From NCBI RefSeq assembly GCF_004193775.1, contig NC_041004.1, positions 30,590,411-30,654,410 of the forward strand: DNA of 64,000 nucleotides, written 5' to 3'. This DNA is from Glycine soja. Its lineage: Eukaryota > Streptophyta > Magnoliopsida > Fabales > Fabaceae. The notes under the pieces are model-generated. The model was not told the DNA's origin. It saw nothing but the letters and a program-made list of their open reading frames with translations, and did no database searches. How positions within the stretch are numbered: the stretch's first letter is position 1; each line of letters opens with the position of its first letter. The position numbers and the translations under genes were made by a program. Below, in pieces: positions 60,955-64,000 of the stretch.

Positions 60955-61482
60955 AAAATAATGAGTGATATACATGTTACACTTATTTTCATTAATTTTT
61001 ATTAATGCACCAAGGGGGTTTAGCTCTTAAAGGTAAAATTAATGTTTACCTTTAATAATTTCTACTTCCCACAACCTTGTAGTATCTGAATTTTTCTTCT
61101 TATTCTTTCTTGAAAAGGAAACTTTATTATCTTCCAACTATAATGTACTAAAATGAATTTATATGTTAATTATTCTTTAAATTTTGAATGATGTTTATAA
61201 TTAATTCCAAGAAATATAAGACTTTTGATTAGATATACCGTACAATCGTTCACTTATGATTTATAACAGTTTAAATTTTAGTTAAATTCACACCAAAAAC
61301 TCTCACGAAAATTCATTTAATTAAATTTTATTATTTAAATTAAAGTTTTCAATGAAAATTTTAAATTATTTTTTTGCAATTTATATGTTTTGAATTTTGT
61401 ATGTTAGGCTTAACAGATTCACATTACATGTATTCTTCTTGACATGTTATGCCTCATTGGACTGATGAGTTTTGGTTAATAA
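60955..61482. repeat. Dispersed tandem repeat family, copy C (truncated)
   Basis: Aligns with the first 600 bp of copy B ('AAAGGTAAAATTAATGTTTA', 'GAATTTTTCTTCTT', 'TATGATTTATAAC', 'TGTTTTGAATTTTGTATGTT') and stops where the CACTA end begins at 61483. Confidence 0.6.
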
Positions 61483-61506
61483 CACTATAAGAATTATAAT
61501 TTTTAG

Positions 61507-61720
61507 TGACTAAAAAATTAGGATGAAAATACAAGTTGCCACTAATAATAGATCATTTATGACTAAATTTTATTTTTCTACTAATATTATTTACAATAGT
61601 GACAAAAAAAGAAGTTATCACTGTAATTTTATTATTAGTGACAAAAAAATATTTTTCACAAAAGATTTGTCACTATTATCTACATATTTTACTTCCATAT
61701 TTTAAAATTGTCACTAATGC
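61507..61720. repeat. Subterminal repeats of the CACTA end
   Basis: At least five GTGAC/GTCAC motifs, mostly followed by A-runs, in direct and inverted order. Confidence 0.6.
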
Positions 61721-61739
61721 ACATTCTAGTTAAGTAGTC

Positions 61740-62003
61740 AACCTAGCAGAAAAAAATAGTTCAACCTACAGCCTCTTGCCATAGGAAGCAAACCAAACCA
61801 TTAAGTCACCTTTGTTTCTTGTAAATTAAGTGACAATTAATTTATTTACATTCTATTCATGTTATAAATTTACATATTGTATTTTTAATATTGCATTATT
61901 AGTTTTTTATTATTTATATTTTTTTAGTTATATAATCTTATTTATTTTTTATTTATATTTTATTATTTATAAATAATAATACATAAAATAGATCATATAA
62001 ATA

Positions 62004-62042
<39 letters not shown>

Positions 62043-62849
62043 ATGATCCAAATATAAATAATAAAATGTAATCAATGAAATATTAGTTATCTTGTGAATG
62101 TAAATTTTAAAATTAATTACGAGTCATGAACACAAAACACAAATATCTATCAACATAGTACAATGCTCGCTGTGTTAAGATTTTAGATAAGTAATTAAAA
62201 ATACTTATTATATTTGATTATCATATAATTTATTCAAACTTCATGAGTGTCCTCTATGTTAATTAATTATTACTAACCTTTAAATTTTTGCTGTAAAATA
62301 ACTTTAAATTATTTATTATCTTTTAAATTATTTATTGAAGTTTTAAAACACATATATTAATTTTTTAGTGACCTTAAAATATTATTAAAATAAAATATTA
62401 TATTTTGATTGTTAATAGAATGTCACTAGACCACTAACAACTTCTTGGAAATTAACTTTCATCATGTGCGAATAGCATACCACTAAAATATTATTAGAAT
62501 AAAATCTTAACCACTTGACTTTCTTCTTTTTTCCCTTAAGTCTAGTACCCTACTAACCACCTTCTAGATGTGGATTTGTGGTAGTTAAAATGCTACCTAC
62601 CTTTTAATATTAGTTTATTAAATCAATTTTTTCATCTATTATAATATCAAACTAGACATATAAATTAAAATTTTAAATTTGATTGTATTCATAGAATTTG
62701 TTATTTAAAATAAATTTCAAGAAATGAAAGTGTAACCTTCACAATAGCAATTATTATATCAAGGAACAAACATAATATATTATTAAACAAATACTAAAAG
62801 TAATTATTAATAATTAAAGTTTGGTGCACAAAAAATAATATATACAATA
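61740..62849. other. Non-coding interior of the CACTA element
   Basis: AT-rich DNA between the subterminal repeats and the DUF4216 frame. No frame of note. Confidence 0.45.
62011..62037. repeat. (TA)n microsatellite
   Basis: About 13 TA units within AT-rich CACTA internal DNA. Confidence 0.9.
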
Positions 62850-63500
62850 CTAATAAACATCATCACTATTATTAGCTTCATCAATATAATCATTTTCTTC
62901 ATTTTTTGCTAAATCGATAATTTCGTCATCACTTTCTTCTTCGCGGTCAACAACTTCTGAAAGTACCATCGATTTTCCATCAAATATGGGTCGGGCTAAA
63001 TCATTCATATCCAAAGACAATCCTCGATCATTATCTAGGACATTAGATGTAAAGGGGATCGAGTCAATATCATCATTTTCTTGACAAGCCTCATGTGTAA
63101 CTTTCTCAGGCACATCATACAAGTCTCGAGGCTTTATTCTCACAACAACTAACCAATTAAGATCTTTGATATCTATAACATAATATACCTGTTGAGCTTG
63201 ACTGGCCAAGACATATGGCTCATTAGTCCTCAGTTTACAGTTACTATTAAGAAGAAAGAATCCATATTTGTCAATCCAATATCCTTTCTTGGAGGACACA
63301 TCCCACCAATCACATTTAAACAAAATAACATTGTTTCCACCAAAGTAACTCAATTTAATAATATTTGTTAAGATACCAAAGTAATTTAAATTCATTGCAT
63401 TTTCGTCACCTTTAACTAAAACTCCACTATTTTGTGATTTCGAATACATATCACGATCCTTTATATTAAACCTTGATGGAACCCTGATTTGCAGATCCAA
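62850..63500 (-). CDS. CACTA transposase C-terminal part (DUF4216 domain), partial
   Basis: About 216 codons on the minus strand. The core LNYFGILTNIIKLSYFGGNN, VILFKCDWWDV, GYWIDKYGFFLLNSN and EPYVLASQAQQVYYVIDIKD, with RIKPRDLYDVPE, is the DUF4216 domain found at the C-terminus of TNP2-type transposases. An acidic tail (EEESDDEIIDL, EENDYIDEANNSDD) ends it. The frame opens directly after a stop at about 63501, without a clear ATG (the first Met is about 18 codons in), so the upstream transposase exons are missing, frameshifted or separated by an intron. The catalytic region is not in the window. Confidence 0.75.
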   Translation of the reverse strand: MDLQIRVPSRFNIKDRDMYSKSQNSGVLVKGDENAMNLNYFGILTNIIKLSYFGGNNVILFKCDWWDVSSKKGYWIDKYGFFLLNSNCKLRTNEPYVLASQAQQVYYVIDIKDLNWLVVVRIKPRDLYDVPEKVTHEACQENDDIDSIPFTSNVLDNDRGLSLDMNDLARPIFDGKSMVLSEVVDREEESDDEIIDLAKNEENDYIDEANNSDDVY

Positions 63501-64000
63501 TTTTTAGCATTAGCAAACTGGGGAACCAATTTAGGGCTCTATGAAATTGGAAAAAATAAAAGGATAAAGCAGAATTAGAGAAGAAGATGGAGAGAACAAT
63601 GTCACAATCTTGGAAGATTGATAAGTTGAGGATGATTTGCCACAAAGAATAGAATTTTTTAATAAGAACCTAAGGTTTCACACAAGAACCAAGAAAGGTA
63701 CTCTCTTAACTGTGCTTAATATGAAAATTTCATAAAAATTGTCAACAAAGTGTTTAAGGAGTCTACTTATAACTCCTACTAATAATCCTAAATTAGGCCC
63801 AAGGTCCAATAACTAATTTAATAATTAAAAGACTTTAAAATAACAATAAGAAAGATAGCAGCCCGTTACAAGTCCAAAAATATAATTAAAAACGAAAATA
63901 AATCATATTCTAAAAGTTGGATAAAATAAATGAACTTTAGTTCTTCTTCTCTTTCCTCCGTGAGAGAATTCAGTCTCTTGTCAAGCTCTTCTTGAAATCT
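63501..64000. other. Unassigned DNA at the window end
   Basis: No frame of note. It contains G- and A-rich stretches and 'AAGTCCAAAAATATAATT'. It could be CACTA interior or an insertion into it. Confidence 0.3.

Larger units (their letters stand above)
61483..64000 (-). mobile_element. CACTA (En/Spm) transposon end, running off the window
   Basis: CACTATAAGAATT at 61483 matches the CACTA terminal consensus. The next 250 bp carry many short subterminal repeats on both strands (AGTGACAAAAA, TAGTGAC, TTGTCACTA), as CACTA elements do for transposase binding. A DUF4216 frame follows at 62850-63500 on the minus strand, so this is the 3' end of the element. The other end is not in the window. Whether 63501-64000 still belongs to it is uncertain. 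Confidence 0.65.

Overview
The window looks like nuclear DNA of a flowering plant, most likely a legume close to soybean (Glycine). This rests on AT-rich intergenic DNA, exon-intron genes with GT..AG borders, a nodulin-like MFS transporter, a TIR-NBS-LRR (TNL) resistance-gene relic of legume type, and dense Copia, CACTA, Mutator-like and MITE elements. The species is inferred from family resemblance. No database was searched.

Layout. (1) 1-7.6 kb: no intact gene. It holds a decayed fragment of an M1-type aminopeptidase gene (693-1852, +) and a short relic of a flavin-containing monooxygenase gene (5259-5486, -) in AT-rich DNA. (2) 7.7-10.4 kb: a small gene for a ribosomal L18p/L5e (uL18-like) family protein, with its 128-codon reading frame in one exon (10024-10410) and probable upstream 5' UTR exon(s). 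(3) 12.4-13.85 kb: a Mutator-like foldback element with long inverted repeats. (4) 16.3-24.6 kb: an apparently intact three-exon nodulin-like/NFD4-like MFS transporter gene (559 codons) with a 5.2 kb first intron. (5) 25.9-40.6 kb: one TNL gene in ruins. TIR, winged-helix, LRR and C-terminal domain pieces are separated by three Copia insertions, each with a readable 5-bp target duplication, and the nucleotide-binding core is missing. (6) 40.8-45.1 kb: a decayed antisense Copia element. (7) 45.1-54.6 kb: AT-rich DNA with a MITE, a 680-bp foldback element containing a palindrome array, and a dispersed tandem repeat family (copies A, B and C), one copy split by a solo LTR. (8) 54.6-60.8 kb: a young, nearly intact Copia element whose gag start codon appears to lie in the LTR and to be joined to gag by splicing. 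(9) 61.5-64 kb: one end of a CACTA (En/Spm) element with a DUF4216 reading frame on the minus strand, running toward the right edge.

Only two host genes look functional: the uL18-like protein gene and the MFS transporter gene. Most of the rest is a layered record of transposition. LTR divergence, counted by eye, gives a relative order: the antisense element in the TNL (about 41 differences in 478 bp) is old; the short element in the LRR exon (5 in 333) and the element at 54.6 kb (4 in 384) are recent. No CRISPR, operon, plasmid or bacterial feature is present, and no tRNA or rRNA gene was recognised.
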